This document shows, piece after piece, positions 25,101 to 40,100 of a stretch of 64,000 nt of DNA (positions within the stretch are counted from its first letter, which is position 1; each line of letters opens with the position of its first letter). The DNA comes from Erythrocercus mccallii (lineage: Eukaryota; Chordata; Aves; Passeriformes; Dicruridae): assembly GCA_013397435.1 (NCBI GenBank), contig VZRG01000294.1, positions 1-64,000 on the forward strand, read 5' to 3'. The notes beneath the pieces were generated by a model. It did no database searches, was not told the DNA's origin, and saw only the letters and a program-made list of their open reading frames with translations. The position numbers and the translations under genes are program-made.

Positions 25101-28100
25101 TCTACATCTCTGTTTGCATAATGATCCTGCTGCAGTACTTACTGCTTGTGGAGGCCAGAACATTTGATAGAGCAATGCAAAGATAAGAGTTGAAGCAGAG
25201 AAATCTCAAGCCCTTTTCTAGCTGCAGTTGGAGCCACTATTTTGTCATAAGTACTGCGTTTAGCTGGGATTCAGTTAATTTTCTTCATGGTAGTTTGTAT
25301 AGTAGTGTGTTTCCAGTCTTGATAACACACTGATGTTTCAGTGAGTGCTGAACAGTGCTTGGTAGCATCAAGTCATTCACCATTCCTCACTGCCCCTTCA
25401 GGGGAGGGATGCTATGAGGAAACAGCTGAAACACTTAACCCGCATTGACCAGAGACATACTGGTCCTCCATACCATAAAATGTCATGTGCAGCAGTCTAA
25501 GCCTATGGTGAGGGGTTACTTTTGAATCACTTCTCTGGCTGGGGGTTTGTTTTGTTTGCTTGTTTTTCCCTGGGGGGTGTAGGATTTGTTTTGATTTATT
25601 CCCTTGCACTTACTAAAATGTGTTTATCTCAATCCACAACTTTTCACATCTTGGCCATTTGAATGCTCTCTCTCATCCTGTTGCAGAGGGTAGAGCAAGC
25701 AAACAGCTGGGTTTGGGCCCCTGAAGCTGGATCTGTGTGAATCCAGCTCAGATACGAGTTGTCTACCACATATTTGAATGACATATATTATTTGGAGCCT
25801 GGTCAGTTGAGTCCATGTCCTGGAGCTGTCAAGATTGGCTCTGCTGTTGGTTCTTTCTGCCACAGATAATTATTAATTATATTACAGTCTCTAAATATCC
25901 ACAGTTCAGTTGAAAGTTTCCTGTTGTTCTTCTTTCATTTCTGAATGCAAATATAAATGACTCTCGGTAACTTAGCCTACTGCTCTCTGATGACTTTGTC
26001 AGGCAGGGTTTGCCAATAACTATGCAGCTGTAATTATTTGCTAATGCTAATGAATTTTTTTAGTGTATGTGTGATGTTATTTTTCAGTGGATTCATTTTT
26101 AAGAAGCATAAATGGTTTCTAGTGTTAGGTCATCACATTTAACATGAGATCTGTAAACACTGCAATTTAAACATTTCAAAAGACATTTTTTATGCTTTAT
26201 GAGTATCTTGAGATATGCTATAATTACTGTATTTTAAAAAGGTAATGATCTGTAGTTTCTTGAAATGAAGACTCTTCAAAGTAATGAGTGTTAGTTGAAT
26301 GAAAATCAAGCCAACAATAATACAGTTCTTCTTGAAAACCTCAGGACAAATTAAGAAAAATGTTTATTATAAAATGTTAAAATTATAAAATTAAGAATGT
26401 TTATTATAAAAACTTGTCATCAAATACCAAGACAACTACAAAGTGATTATCAAAACTCTAACCAGTTGGAATATTTTCCTTGATTTTAGGAGTCATCCTG
26501 ATGTACATAAATTCAGTGTGGAGACAGTCCAGTGGTATCCTCATGACACTGGCATGTTTACATCGAGCTCATTTGATAAAACCTTGAAAATATGGGATAC
26601 AAATACTTTACAAGTAAGAGAGTTTCTACAGATTGCAACCTTCTTTGTGTGCATGTTATTTATTGCATATCTGAAGTTCTTGCAGATGTGAACAGGACTA
26701 TGCATCCTGAGGATGAAAACCAGCCACCTGTTAGAACTGTGGGTGCAACAGCAGGGTGGTCTGGTCCTGGCATTCGTGTACACCTTGATGTATACTTGTC
26801 CATTTCTGAAGACCTGAATGTGTAAACTGTAGGAGGGCTTGGAACCCTTCGGACAGTTGCTTTCTGCTTTTGTTGTGAACAGGAATACAGCTAGTTGAAT
26901 TTTTGGTGGGTAAACTTGTCCAGCAAGGTGTAGTCTGCAGTTCAGTTCTTGGTGATTGTTGAGTCTAAGGGCAGTGTGCAGCAGGGCAACTTATTTCTAA
27001 TGACCAGCATCTAATAACCAGTGCTTTTGAAGGCCTGGTGGTCTTGACATGCAGGATCCAGGTCCAAAATTCTGCTATTGTAAGCACTATAGACAGCATT
27101 TCTAAAAATCATTAGAGAATGAGGGAAAACCATTAAAAATACTCTAACCAATGTAACTGACATTAATAAGGTAAACAGATTATTTAGGAATTTGTGTTGC
27201 TTTGACTTACTCATTCTCACATCTTATGCTGAACTGTGAAGTCATGACTGTGGTTTGTCCTGTTCCCTGTGAGCATTTACATTGAATCATAGTATCATTG
27301 ATATGTAAATGCTCACAGGGAACAGGAATTTACGTTAATACTGTTGGACTGCTGTTTCACATACTGAAAGATTTTTTTTGAAAACAGGTCTGTCATCCTA
27401 GGCATATAATAGGGAACAAGTTTTTAGCTTTTTTTTTTTAATATATAAAGCTATGTTTGCAGTTGCTGAATCTTCTCATAAACAATTAAGTTGCCAGATA
27501 GTTAGTTCTGTGTCTCTTGAAGACACAGTGTATACGTAAAGGTTATTGAATTACATGTTTTACCAATAAATGCTGTTTTTGAAAGTACAGACAACTCAGT
27601 TTTAAGAGATTTTTCATATATCGTATTTTGGGATGAGACAACAAAAGCAGTTTACCTGGAAGCAATTGTACTTATTAAAGTAAATATTAAAGTTTATTAA
27701 ATTAGATACGTTCCATTAGTTTTAAACACTCATGAGACAGATAATAGTTTTATATGGAAGTGTTTAATTTTTTTTAGGAATTGAAAATAATGTGTAGTAT
27801 CCGTGAATGCCTTCTTCCTGTTGATTCTGTTTCCATATGGCAACCCTTTGTTTACTTACTAGCTTTATTGATTTTTGATAACTGTAATAATTTCCATTCA
27901 TGCTTCTCATTTGTCAGTTTTCTTGGTCTATCATTTGGGTCATATCTGAGCTCTGGTGTTGTCCTTCTGTTGGAAACAGGCTTACTCTGTGATGTTTGTG
28001 TGATCTGGCTTCTAACCAGGAGAGTTATCATTACTATGTAAATAGTAACATTTGTATTAGTCTTACTTGTAGCTGATACTTGAAAAATAATGGTGAGCAT

Positions 28101-31100
28101 TTATATTCTGCTAATATACTTGCATTGTAATTAATTTAATGTATTATCAGCCTGCAGATATATTTCACTTTGAGGGAACAGTCTACAGCCATCACATGTC
28201 TCCAGTTGCTACAAAGCATTGTTTAATAGCAGGTATGTAACTATTTTTAAGAAACAGATATAAATAGATACAGATATATAGATAGATAAGGTTTATAATA
28301 ATAAGCAAGTAATATTTCAGTTGGGTTTTTTCCCCTACTGTCTTATTTTTACCTAAATCAAGTCTTCATAAGATGTAAGTTTACTGGTACAGTAAAATAC
28401 TGTCCATTAGTTGGATGATGTCAATGAGAGTATCATATTTGTTCTTGTGAAATAATGCATCAGTCACTTATCCTGACTGATAAAATTCTTAGCTATAAAT
28501 AGATTTTCATTATATAAGTTATCATTTAAAGGTTATTAGATCCAAATATAGTAAACTTTTTTAATAGATCAGTGTATTGCTTACATGTACACAATTTAAC
28601 TATGTTTAGCAAAAAAAATTTGAGAAGGTATTTTTAGGTTTCCCAGGTTCAGTCCTGTTTACCCCTGATTTCTAAATTTTGTTTGTTACATGGTAAATTT
28701 GTTTGGACTAAAAATGTAAATCTATTAATAGAAGCATTGCTCTGACTGAAAGAGCAGTTATGCACTAGCATTTTTCTTCTATTTTTTTTGTCATTGCTAA
28801 GATTTTTTAGTTTTTCTCTCAAATGCTGGGGGGGCGGTTTCAGCTGTTTTTGTTTCTCTTGTTACAGTTGGTACCAAAAGCCCCAAAGTACAGCTCTGTG
28901 ACTTGAAGTCTGGATCCAGTTCCCACATTCTGCAGGGTACTTTTAAGTCTGAAACATAAATGTTAAACAATAACTACTTTGAGTAAAAACAAGTCTTGTA
29001 AAGAAACACTGTATACAATGTATTCTTTGTCAGTAACATGACTAATTTATTTATGGCCGATTGTGAAAGTTACGCAGTGCCAAAAGGTTCTTCTGGGTGT
29101 TTTTCTAAAGCTAATGAACAGTTATTTGGGCATTTTCGTGTCCTAATCAATACTGATTACTATTTATTACATGTTTAAATGTAGTCATTGGTTTGGGGGA
29201 TTTGGGAGTGGTCAACAAGTGGTGTTTTACTTGATCTAAAAAAAAAAAAGACAAAGTAAAAAAACATAAACTCCCACCACACCCCAAAAAAGAAACCCCC
29301 TACCAAAACTAAAAGAAAATGTCACTGCTTTTAACAAAATATCCTATGGAGTTGTTTGAATGGATTTGTTTAGAAGTTTCTGATTTCTGTAGAACAAGCT
29401 TTCTATGAAAGGATGCTATGAAATCCTTTGCATTTTCCTAGTTCAGTAAAATGTAAGGTTTTATTGTTCCATAATTTCCATAATCTCTTACTTTTGGCAC
29501 TGAATGAGAATTTGCCTTTGGTGGTGGCCTTTCTCTAATGTGTACTTTTTGGAGTGTTAGTATATATATACATGCTCAAGAGAAGGCAATTAGGCAAATC
29601 TTCATGCTTCAGACTGTAGAGAAACATTAAATCAGACAACAATGTGCAAATGCATCTTTATTTCTTCACTGACCAGCTAAGTCTAAAAGGAGCCTAGGTG
29701 ATTTTTTTTTTGATGCAGAGCATAAAGCTGTTAAATTTCTGTGAACTAAATTGGCTACTATAGGCATCTCATGTTCTGTTTCTAGAACCAAGAGCTCCAG
29801 AGAGGGCAGTGACAAAACCAATTCTCTAAAGATCCTGCTTAGTTTCATCAGGGCTTCTTAATTTTGACACAAGAGTTAATGCTTTCCAGGCACAGGCTCA
29901 GTTGTGTCTTTGTACACAGTCTATAATAGCCTGTTACCTCAAGTGCAAAATTGGAGGAATAAGTGGAGGAGAATATGTTATTGATTTACCATAATCTAGT
30001 AATTCTTTGCAGAACTGAAGCAACCAGTTGTTCTTGACCATATATATGAATGTTTTCACATAGGCTTACTCTAGCAGATGAAATGGTGATATATGCATGG
30101 CTATAGTTTAATTAATGGATCCTAACAAATCTATCTGCTCTGAGCCTTCTAAGTGTATCCTGTAGTACCTTTCTCTTGGAGTTTTTTCCTATTATCCTGG
30201 TTATTACAGTGCTTTGATTAATTCAGGTAATGGGAAAGCACCTGCTAGAACAGGCAGCAGGAGCAAGATGGTTCACACCATCTCTGAACTGCGTTAGCAA
30301 AAATGTATTGTTTGATTTGATTTATTTTTCAACAATATGTTATGACGTGAAGCATGATTGCAGTCTTCCCCTTTAGGACGTCTTATCCTTCCCATTGTCT
30401 GTATTTATTTAATATAGCTTTCCAAGTTTTAAAATGTGTGTGTTTGTGTGCATGTGTGTATTAAAAAACCAAACAAAAACCAAGAAACCCATATATATAT
30501 AAATATATACATATAAAAGAACCTTTCAGATCATTGAGTCCAGCTATTAACCCAGCACTGCCAAATCCACCACTGATTTATGTCTCTATGTGCCACATCT
30601 ATACATCTTTTGCATGTCCTCATGGGTAATGACTCAACCACTGCCCTGGGCAGCCTGTTCTACCCAGAATTGTATTTGGAAAGTATGGGGATTACTCCTA
30701 ATAGCCAATCAAACCTCCATTGGTGCAACTTGAGACCACTTCCTCTCCTGTTGTATGTTACTTGGGAGACTGACACCCACCTGGCTACAGCTTTTTACAG
30801 GTGGTTTTAGAGAGCAGTAAGGTCCCCTCAAATCTCCTTTTCTCCAAACTAAACACCCCCAGCTCCTTCAGCTGCTACTCACAAGACTTATGCTCAACAG
30901 CCTTCACTAACTTCATTGATACCTTTCTCTTAAGTTAAGGGAAAAAATACTGCAAATTCAGGACAAAATTCTTAGAGGATAAAAGGAGTTAAATTCTAAT
31001 TTTAAATATATAAGGTAGATAGTTCAATAGTTTATATTGAACATTATTAAAGGATTTGAAGAAAAATAAATGGAAAGTTCCTTCCTTGTATGAGAATACC

Positions 31101-34100
31101 AGTGCTGCACAAAAAGCTGTGACTGAGCTGTAATGTGTTTTTAGTAGGTAAAAACCATCTTTATTATCAAAAATTATAGACATGTAATACTGTGGGTATC
31201 ACTTACTGCTCACTGCAATCCCACTCAAGGAAGAAGAAAGAGAAATAACTTCTGTCCCAAAATAATATATTTTCACAAAATTTAAATTGATGTTACAATT
31301 CCAATTATTGTTCCGGCTTGGTGAATCTGATACAACTACATTTTTGCTTTTGTTTTCTGTTATTTACATAAAATGGTGTATATAATAAGCTTTTTCATGT
31401 AATTCTTAGGTCACAGACAAGAAGTATTGGCAGTGTCTTGGTCCCCACGTCATGAATATATTTTAGCAACAGGAAGGTAGGGATGTTGCTGAATTGTTAA
31501 ATCCACTGGAATATTGGTCAGTAAAAATATTATATATTTTATGCAGACTTACTTCAATTCAAATGCACTTCTGAAGTTAATTTGCTTCATTGACTTTTAC
31601 CTATTCACAGTTTTATAGCTTTTCCCCAGAATAACAAAGCCTGAAGAGCTGTAAATGTTATGTTTATTTTATAGCAAGTTTGTGCAGCATTTTGAAACGC
31701 TAAATGTAATTACTGGTATAGGAAAATAGTAGAATATTAAGGATATACTCACTTCTTACTGTTTATTAGTGTGTGCATTGCTGATCTGTGTTGTAATAAA
31801 GTAAAACATGTCTAGCTCAAATTACCATTCTGGTAATCATACTTATGTCAAAGAGAATAACTCGGGTAGCTTAGCTGATACAACTTTCCAAGGTACAGTA
31901 ATTCAGTGAATATTGATTGTATGTTGATATTGCTGGGCCTTTTTTGTTTTCTGTCCAGACATTTTTAAATGTAAAAAATACTCTTGGCTTTTCTTTAACT
32001 TTTGTGTATGTTTGCTTTTAATTATAGTGTGACATTTCTTGCTTTTTAGATGCCATGTCTGGTTTTTTTTTTGCAGAGGAGAATAGCCATTTCACAAGTT
32101 TAGTGGAATGGCTGTCATATAAAGTTTAGTGAAGTTACCAGATTTGCAAACCTTTGGTTTTTGAAGTTAGGCTTCTGAAAGGCTCATCAAAGTTGGAAAA
32201 TGTTTTAATAGTGTGTTGTTTAGAGATTTCTTTGTGAGTTTTTTGTTATTGTTTGTCTTGTAGCAGATGAAAAATTGTTTGCTTGTAGAAAATTTCTGTA
32301 CCAGTCATCCAATAGATCTGTGATAACAAAAGTCCAAATTTCAGACCATTATTACAGACAATGCTGGAGTCTGTAGCTACAGTTTAATCAACAGAAGAAT
32401 TAGCAACTTTATTCCCAGGCTGTGTATGTATGCAAGGGTGTTACGTTGTAATCAAAGAGGCAAGTTCACTCTTAGGTCCTGAAGATTCACTCTTAGGTCC
32501 TGACAGTGTACCAGCTAAAGTTACTAGTACATGTAAATGAAAGTCTGAAGTTTGTCTTAAAATATTTCTAATGGAATTCTGTTGACTTGAGCATGCCCAC
32601 ATGATGAGTAGTTCAGAATAATTGCTGGACCAAGGTGAGTGCCAGGTGGGCTGACCAAAAACAGTTCCTGCACCATGGTGCAATTTCCCTAATTTATGCT
32701 ACTCTGTCTTTCTTAGTGCTGATGGTAGAGTAAAATTATGGGATGTGAGGAGTGCTTCTGGATGTCTGAGTACACTTGATCAGCACAATGGGGAAAAGTC
32801 CAAAGCATCTTCTGAGGCAGGTAATAAAAAATATAACTGTTGGTAATTCATATGTAACTGGATTCATTCTTAAATTTCATAAATGTTTTGAATACTAAGA
32901 CCAGCAAGGACAGTAGCGATAATCCAGTTGTTACTTAGTACCTAACAGAGGCCATTCAGCTTTGTTCAGTTACTCCTACTATAGAGTCAGTGTTTGTTGT
33001 TTGGGACCTTGTTTAGAGGGATTGCCTTAACAACAGCAGTGTATCTGTTCTAAATGGCTTTCCTCTAAAAAAGAAAATTCTGTTATCTCTTTTTGTGAGT
33101 GGAAGAATTAATTTATGCTGTAGATTAGCCTTTATGTAAGTATAATATTGATTGAAATTCAAGAAATTATTGAGAGGAAAATGTTCTAAAGAAAGACAGT
33201 ACTTGGTCAAAGAAGGAGAAATATTGTTTAATGAAAAACAAAATTAGATGTAACTCTGAAGATAACTAGTGCCATTTTATACATTCCTTTGAATAACATG
33301 TTGACTTGTTCAAGCACAATGTCTTTTTTTTCAACTTCATTTTTGCCTTACAAGTTCAAGATGATATTTTGGTTATCTAATATCAATTGTATAGCATTTA
33401 GAGTATTTAATTTACTGAAACGTATATGAAGTAAACCAATAGCAAGTAATAATTATTTTCTAATAAAATCTTTAAAAAGCAGTTCACACTTCTATGTAAA
33501 AGGTATGTCTAAACTAGGTACTGCAGTATAATACAGAGAGACCTTATCCTGACTGCTTCAGAGCTGACCAAATGCTACAGCATGTTGTTGAGGGCATCGT
33601 CCAAATGCCTCTGGAACAGTAACAGACTGGGGGCATCAACAACTGGGTGATTGAACAGAGCTGGCCCTTAAACCACGCCCTGAGGAGCACTGCCGGTGGC
33701 TGTTAGCTGGCCAGATGCTTCTATAAACAAGAAATCAAATTATTTATAACTGAATGGTACCATTTAAACAGCACTTCCAATGCTCCACATTGAAGTAAAA
33801 ATGTATACGAAGTAGTAATTCTTCTCTAGAAACCTGAGACAGCTCTTTTTCCCGGTAGCAAACACTGCTCACAATGGGAGAGTTAATGGTTTATGCTATA
33901 CAAATGATGGACTTCACCTACTAACCATTGGTACAGATGATCGAATGCGACTCTGGAACAGCTCCACTGGAGAAAACACCTTAGTAAGTTTTCAAGGAAC
34001 TTCAATTGTGTTTTTACTTTCACTTAAATTTAAGAGATTTATAATTTCTGCAGTTGTCAGTAGAACTTGGAATTCATTCTTGTAAAGGATATAGCTGCTC

Positions 34101-37100
34101 CATTTCATCACTAGAAGGTTCGGTGAAAAGAGTTTTCTTCTACTTATAAAGAAAAAGAGTATGAAAAAGCCTGGATCTACTCAAAGATTGAATATGGTAA
34201 CTCTTAAGTTTATGAATTTGAGAGTATAACTATAAACATTTCATATAGTAATAAAAACTTTAATAAGCTGTGACGGTTGGTTAAAAGTTTGGGGATTTTT
34301 CAAACTATTAGTTGCTAGTGTACTATCCACAGAGCAGTTGGCCATACCTGAGAGTCTCACTGGCTGCCTGGCTTTCTTGCAGATCTCTTTTTCTGTTTTT
34401 GTGGAATGTCCTGTGGAGTTGCATCACAGTGTTAAAAAAAACTGTTCATCCATCCTTCCAGATTTGTTTTGTAATCACACATCAACAGGAATGAGGGGTG
34501 GCAAATGTGTTAAAGCTCTACTGCTATTCCAGTCCTTTAAATGGCTTGTAGATTTTTTTGTGTTGAAGGTTCTTGTTTTAATTTTCTGTTCAGTAAAGAA
34601 AATTGTTTTCTTTGTTTATTTTGAAAGAAGAACATGACTAGGTAAGTCAGTGTCCATGGAATTTCAGTCAGCTGTAATTATGGTCTGTCATTGCTATCAG
34701 GAAAGAAAGAAATTTTGCTATACCTCAGAAATCTTTTAATTCTGCTGCTTAGTTTCAGAACAGAGCAAAAATAATTCCTTACAGATATTTGAATAAAAAG
34801 ACTACTCTCCATGCTACCCATATTTGTCAGCTTGTTCTCAGCACCTCATACACAAACATGTTTCTGTCTTCACGATCACCAAAGTAGATAATACAGTTTG
34901 TTCACTCTCCTATTACCAGCTGGATCACTGATTTTTGATTTTTCTGTAGCTTTAGACATTAGTACAGGTGTTAATAAGGTGCTTTTATATTATTTTAATT
35001 TTCAAGGCTTCTCTTTACACCTCATCAGTAAGGTCCTAGAAATTTTTCCTATCAAAGCTACCCTGGGAGAAAACGGTCTAGTATTCTTTTGTTGAACTTG
35101 TAAATGATTTCCCTGTCTCATACCTTTTGTCACTAATATTGTTGCTGTTACTGTTCCGTTTTTTATTGCCATTTCCAGTAAATTGTTCTTACCTCAACTC
35201 ATGATCTCTACCTTTTGTGCTTTAAATCTGAGGCAGGTGAGCGAGTAGTTATAGCAGGACTACTGTGTTGGAAAATGCCATCCTAAACAACAACAGGTGG
35301 TAATTCCTGAATGATGTCTAATTTCTGTGAGGGTTTAGGTGCTTGATGCAGATCTGGCATGCAACAGCCTGTGCAGATACTGTTTCTTAGTGTGGAATTG
35401 CTGATTTTTAGGCATTTCTTTCTTTCTCTTTCTTAAAAATGATATTAAGAAGAGTAAACTTTATTGAACATAAAAATAATTTGATAGACATCTGTAGTTT
35501 GAAATATCAAGAGATACTAATATAACCCAAAATTAATTTTATTGGGTATTAACTATCAAGTAAAATTGACCTTTTCATATAATTTCCAGTGGGTTTAATA
35601 GCTGACTGTGTCATCTATGTGATCTTTCATTTTGCAGGTGAACTATGGGAAAGTCTGTAATGAAAGTAGGAAAGGACTCAAATTTGCCATCTCTTGTGGC
35701 TGTAATCCAGAGTTTGCCTTTGTTCCATATGGAAGTACCATTGCTGTTTATACAGTTTTCACAGGAGAACTGATAACTATGCTTAGAGGGCATTATAGTA
35801 CTGTCAACTGCTGTGTATTTCAACCTCATTTTCAGGTAAGTAAAATGTAAGCAAATATTCCAGACAAACAGGAATATTTATGCAGATTGACACACCATTT
35901 GCACTATAAAAGCATCACTTTTCAGGTGAATGCTTTAATCAAAGATCTTAAGAGGGAGTACCGGGGCTTATGTGTCATCGGGAAAAGCTCAGTCAAGTTT
36001 TTGGGATGACATTTTCTGGATTAGGTTCCTTACACTGCTTGTTTTGTCTCACATGTGTAACTTCTTAATATACCTTTAGTATTTTTTTTGGCTTGTGTAG
36101 TCATTAATAAAAGCATATGCGTGAAGGCTTTTGTTTTCTGTAAAACTGAAGAGGAGTTGTCTTTCTCACTGAGACTAGTCACAGTAAGAAAGAATGTGAA
36201 GTGCATTCCTACTGCTGTGAGTACTGAGAAGGCTCTCAAGTACTTTGCTGAGGTGATCTTGCTCAAATGCTTGTAATGACACCTTGGATAAAATGTTGAC
36301 ATCACAGGATTCTTAAATTAATTGGAGAACGTTTCCACTGAGAAATACCATAGCATTATAGTGACTGGTGGTACTGACAGACATTTTTTTCTTCTTCTCT
36401 GCCTTTTTTTCTTTTCCTGTCCCCCTCTGCTGTATTTTTCACTTGTAATAAGAGTTAAGGATTACGAAGGTTAATTGTTGTGAGGTACTTCAGAACAGAT
36501 TGTTCATGTAGCATGTATTGCGCCAAGAGCAGAATGGGTGATAGTATGGATTTTCAGGCCATTACATAGTTGCCCTCATGTTAAGGATCATACTTCATGT
36601 TCCAGCTCCTTCTTCCTTGCCTGTTGTTTCTGAGTATCAGGCAGAAATATTTGAGGCAGAAGGGGCATGTAGATAGCTTTTCATGACCTCTCATACAATG
36701 CCTCATAGAAGTGACTCTGGTGGCTTCTGCTTTGAGTCCAATAGCTTTGACTGAGTCACTGAGACTATATCACTGAGACAGATTTAACTGAAAATGATGG
36801 GCACATTATGAGGTAGACCTCAAGTTAATAGACCTCAAGCTTGGCAGACCTGGAAGGCAGTTCTGATATGACTAGTCAATGAGATACATCAGTTGCAATA
36901 TTCACATTGTGGCTAAAGCATATCTTTTCTAGAATATTCTAGAAAAGCCTTTTGTCTTTTCATGAATAGTTTCCCAACGAAACTTCTAGTATGTTTGTAT
37001 AAAGTTATCTTTGGTGTTCTTTTTGGTAAACTGAAGAGGTGAGGCTAATTAGGTCTCTCTGTAAAACATGTTTACATGTGGTGTCTCTACCTTGGCATTT

Positions 37101-40100
37101 AAGATCTCTGGTGAAGGATCACTAATGTGTGCATATGCACACAAGAACTACATCAGTCACTGTATCTAGAAGTTTGTGATGTCAACAGACTTCATTTGCT
37201 TATCTGATGTAACTCCCGATTCTTTTTCAGAAGCACCCTCTTCCAGAGTTTGGTTCTAGAGTCACACTCTAAAAGTGTGGCTGATATTCTTTTTTTGGAA
37301 ATGGTTTGCTTTCAGTTGTATTAAATAGTTGGTCCAAAAAATAGCATTGCTATATGTCATGGTTTGACACTGGCCAGATGCCAGGCACCTACGAGAGTCA
37401 TTCGCGTACCCTTGCCTGCTACAGTTGGGCAGAGGAGATGGAAAAATATAATTAACAAAGGGCTCATGAGTTAAGGATTGGGAGAAAAACATTCTAAGGG
37501 CAAAACATGTTCAAATTTAAAGGTATAAACTAAATTTATTACTAACAGAGTCAGAGGAGGACAATGAGAAGTAAAATAAGCCTTTAAAACACCTTTCTTC
37601 CTCCCCTGCCCCTTCCTCCTTCCCACCAACAGTGCAGGGAGACAGGGTGTGGGGGTTTGGTCAGTTCATCATCCAAGATCATCTTCTGTTCACGCAGGGA
37701 AAAGAGTCTTTTCTCTGCCATGCCAAGGGGCCCCTCCCACAGGCAAACAGTTTTCTGAAAAGAGAGAATGGCACCTCACCACCCCAGGAAAAAAACCTCC
37801 CTTTTTGCTGTTTTGATTTTCTTCTTAAATACGTAATCACGGAGGTGTTACCAACCTCTCTGATTGGGCCAGCAACATGTCCCATCTTCAGAGCCATTAG
37901 AGATTGGCTTTGATGGACGTGGTGGAAGCTTCTAGCAACTTCTCACAGAAGCTACCCCTGTGGCCCTCCCCTACTACCAAAAAACAGGCCATGCCAAATC
38001 AACCCACTGCAATCAGAATGTCAACACCAAAGGAAGGGGTACTGTTATTTTCACTGTGTCCACACATGTACTGCCAAGTATCTTATCCTATCATGAGACA
38101 ATTAAGTGCCTTCATCAGTCTTCATGTAATACCAATAGAAATTACGATTTTGCCAATAAAATTCCTTTTCTGAGAATGTAATGTTGTTTGCAAATTTATA
38201 GTCACCTCTTCTATTTAACTCTCTCAAGCATTATTAAATCAACATGCTGTGAAATTATTCACAGCTGCACATTTGTGTTTTGTTACTAGTTGTAAGTAAA
38301 ATCAATTTGCTTCACAAAATCTGCTCTGTTGCAAACTGTTGAGTTGTATACCTATATTTTAACTCTACAGTAACTGAATCATTTAATAATCTTTTCCATT
38401 GTCATATTTAGGATTAAAAAAAGTCATTTCATTCTTGTCTATATTATTCTGCTTATTTTTCTTTTTTTTTTTTCTTTCTGAATGGCATATTAGCTCACTT
38501 TCAGCTTTGGAATTTTTAAATACATATCAAAATATAATTAAATTAGGCAAGCCGGAAGTTTTCCTTGATGGTTCTTCTAAGATGTAATGGTTCTTCTCTC
38601 TGATGTAATCTCTGTATACACTGATGAAATGTGTAGCAGATGGCTTTGTAACTTTGTTACAAAGCACTTTGTCAGCACTTAGTGAATTTTAGTATATTGT
38701 GTTCATGGGAAACAAGGTCTGCATCTTTCCTGTAGTTTTGGCCATTTCCGTGTAGTATTCTCTGTCATTGTTAAGAGTGTTCTTCATGTTAACAGACCTC
38801 TTAAACTTTTTCTGCTGTCTTTAACCCTGGTTTGTGTCCTACTCATTCTCAAATCTGGTCCTTAGATTTTTCTCACTGTTCTTTATTGTGTTCAGAATTT
38901 CTTACTGATATTGATTGCTGTTCTCTCATGTTCTTTCTGTTCATTAACTGTATTTTAATTGCTATCTTAGTTTCGCTTCATAAATAGAATAGGCTCTAAG
39001 AAGGAACTTAAACTTTGCACTAATTACGTATTTGAGATCAGAAGTGTCTTCTGTTGGCTTGGAACCATATAATCAAATGTGATCACTGATAACCAAGCAG
39101 CTAGCTATGTGAAATTCAAATACTAGTCTTTATCTGTTCTTAAATTAATTAGCATGTTTCTGTGGAATATATGTTTTATGTTTGAGGTACGGTACAGAGC
39201 TGTCTCCAGAGAATGGTGTGAGCTTTAGTTAATGTGTATGTATACCTTTTCTGATCCTAGGAACAGAGCCATAAAATCCACTATATTATTGTTTGCCTAT
39301 GCTGTTCTTACGTAAATATCTCAGTAAAGTTAATAAGATGTTAGACTGCTTGAGTAATGCAAACTGCAGAATTTAGTCCTTTAATAAGAAGCATTAATAG
39401 GAGGTCAGTAATTTCAGGGGTGGTGTGGAAGAGAAAATCTTCATTGTGCAATATCTTAGATGATGTTTACAGTTGGATCTAACACACTAGATGCCAATGT
39501 GCCGTATTATCTGCTTAGAATGATTTAAGTAAACAAACAAGACCTATGTTTCCCATTCAGAAAAAGAAGTCACATATATTATCATGCATGAATAACGTGT
39601 CATAAAATAATAGGTATACAACTGGAAGCAATTTTGATTTAAATTAAATTATAGCTGCTCATATTGTTCAAGAAATGCTAATGATATCTGCAAAAGTATT
39701 TGACAAATCCAGTTGTAGGCTACTACGTAAAGTTAACTGAAGGTTAAATCAGGTTTTATTTGCAATCTTTCCATATATTGTACTGTAAACATGCATAGAG
39801 CATGTTTGTAATGCAGTGTATGTGCCTGTCTTGTATTGTACCATAATTCTACATAGATGTCACTAGCTCTTCTTTTGACTGACTTACGGCGTGAGTCACC
39901 AGTTTAGATATAGTTTAGATAGTAATAATTAATTATAAGTATTGCTTAATGCAGTGGGTATTAACTGAAGATCTTGCCATACCAGGATCAGAAAGTGAGA
40001 CAAGTGGTAAGAAGGAAGTATGCTGATGTCACTGTGACATTGCTCATAAGGAGATGTTTTGCCATGGAAAGATCTTTTAAAGTTCTTAGTGATATTCTAT

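Larger units (their letters stand above)
18471..26489 (+). other. ERCC8 intron 3 (8.0 kb, largest)
   Basis: It holds a minus-strand solo LTR (21087-21641), a tRNA-Ile/CR1 SINE (22545-22690) and otherwise AT-rich unique-looking sequence. Frames here have no recognisable domains. Confidence 0.85.
28937..31409 (+). other. ERCC8 intron 6
   Basis: It holds a reverse CR1 fragment (30517-30925), an A-rich/C-rich patch near 29239-29300, and TG and TA microsatellites at about 30427-30515. Confidence 0.87.

Noticed and set aside
26443..26691. 82-residue plus frame reading through the exon 4 donor
   Set aside because: It is ERCC8 exon 4 continued into intron 4; the GTAAGA donor and the exon 5 match show the real protein leaves this frame at 26613.
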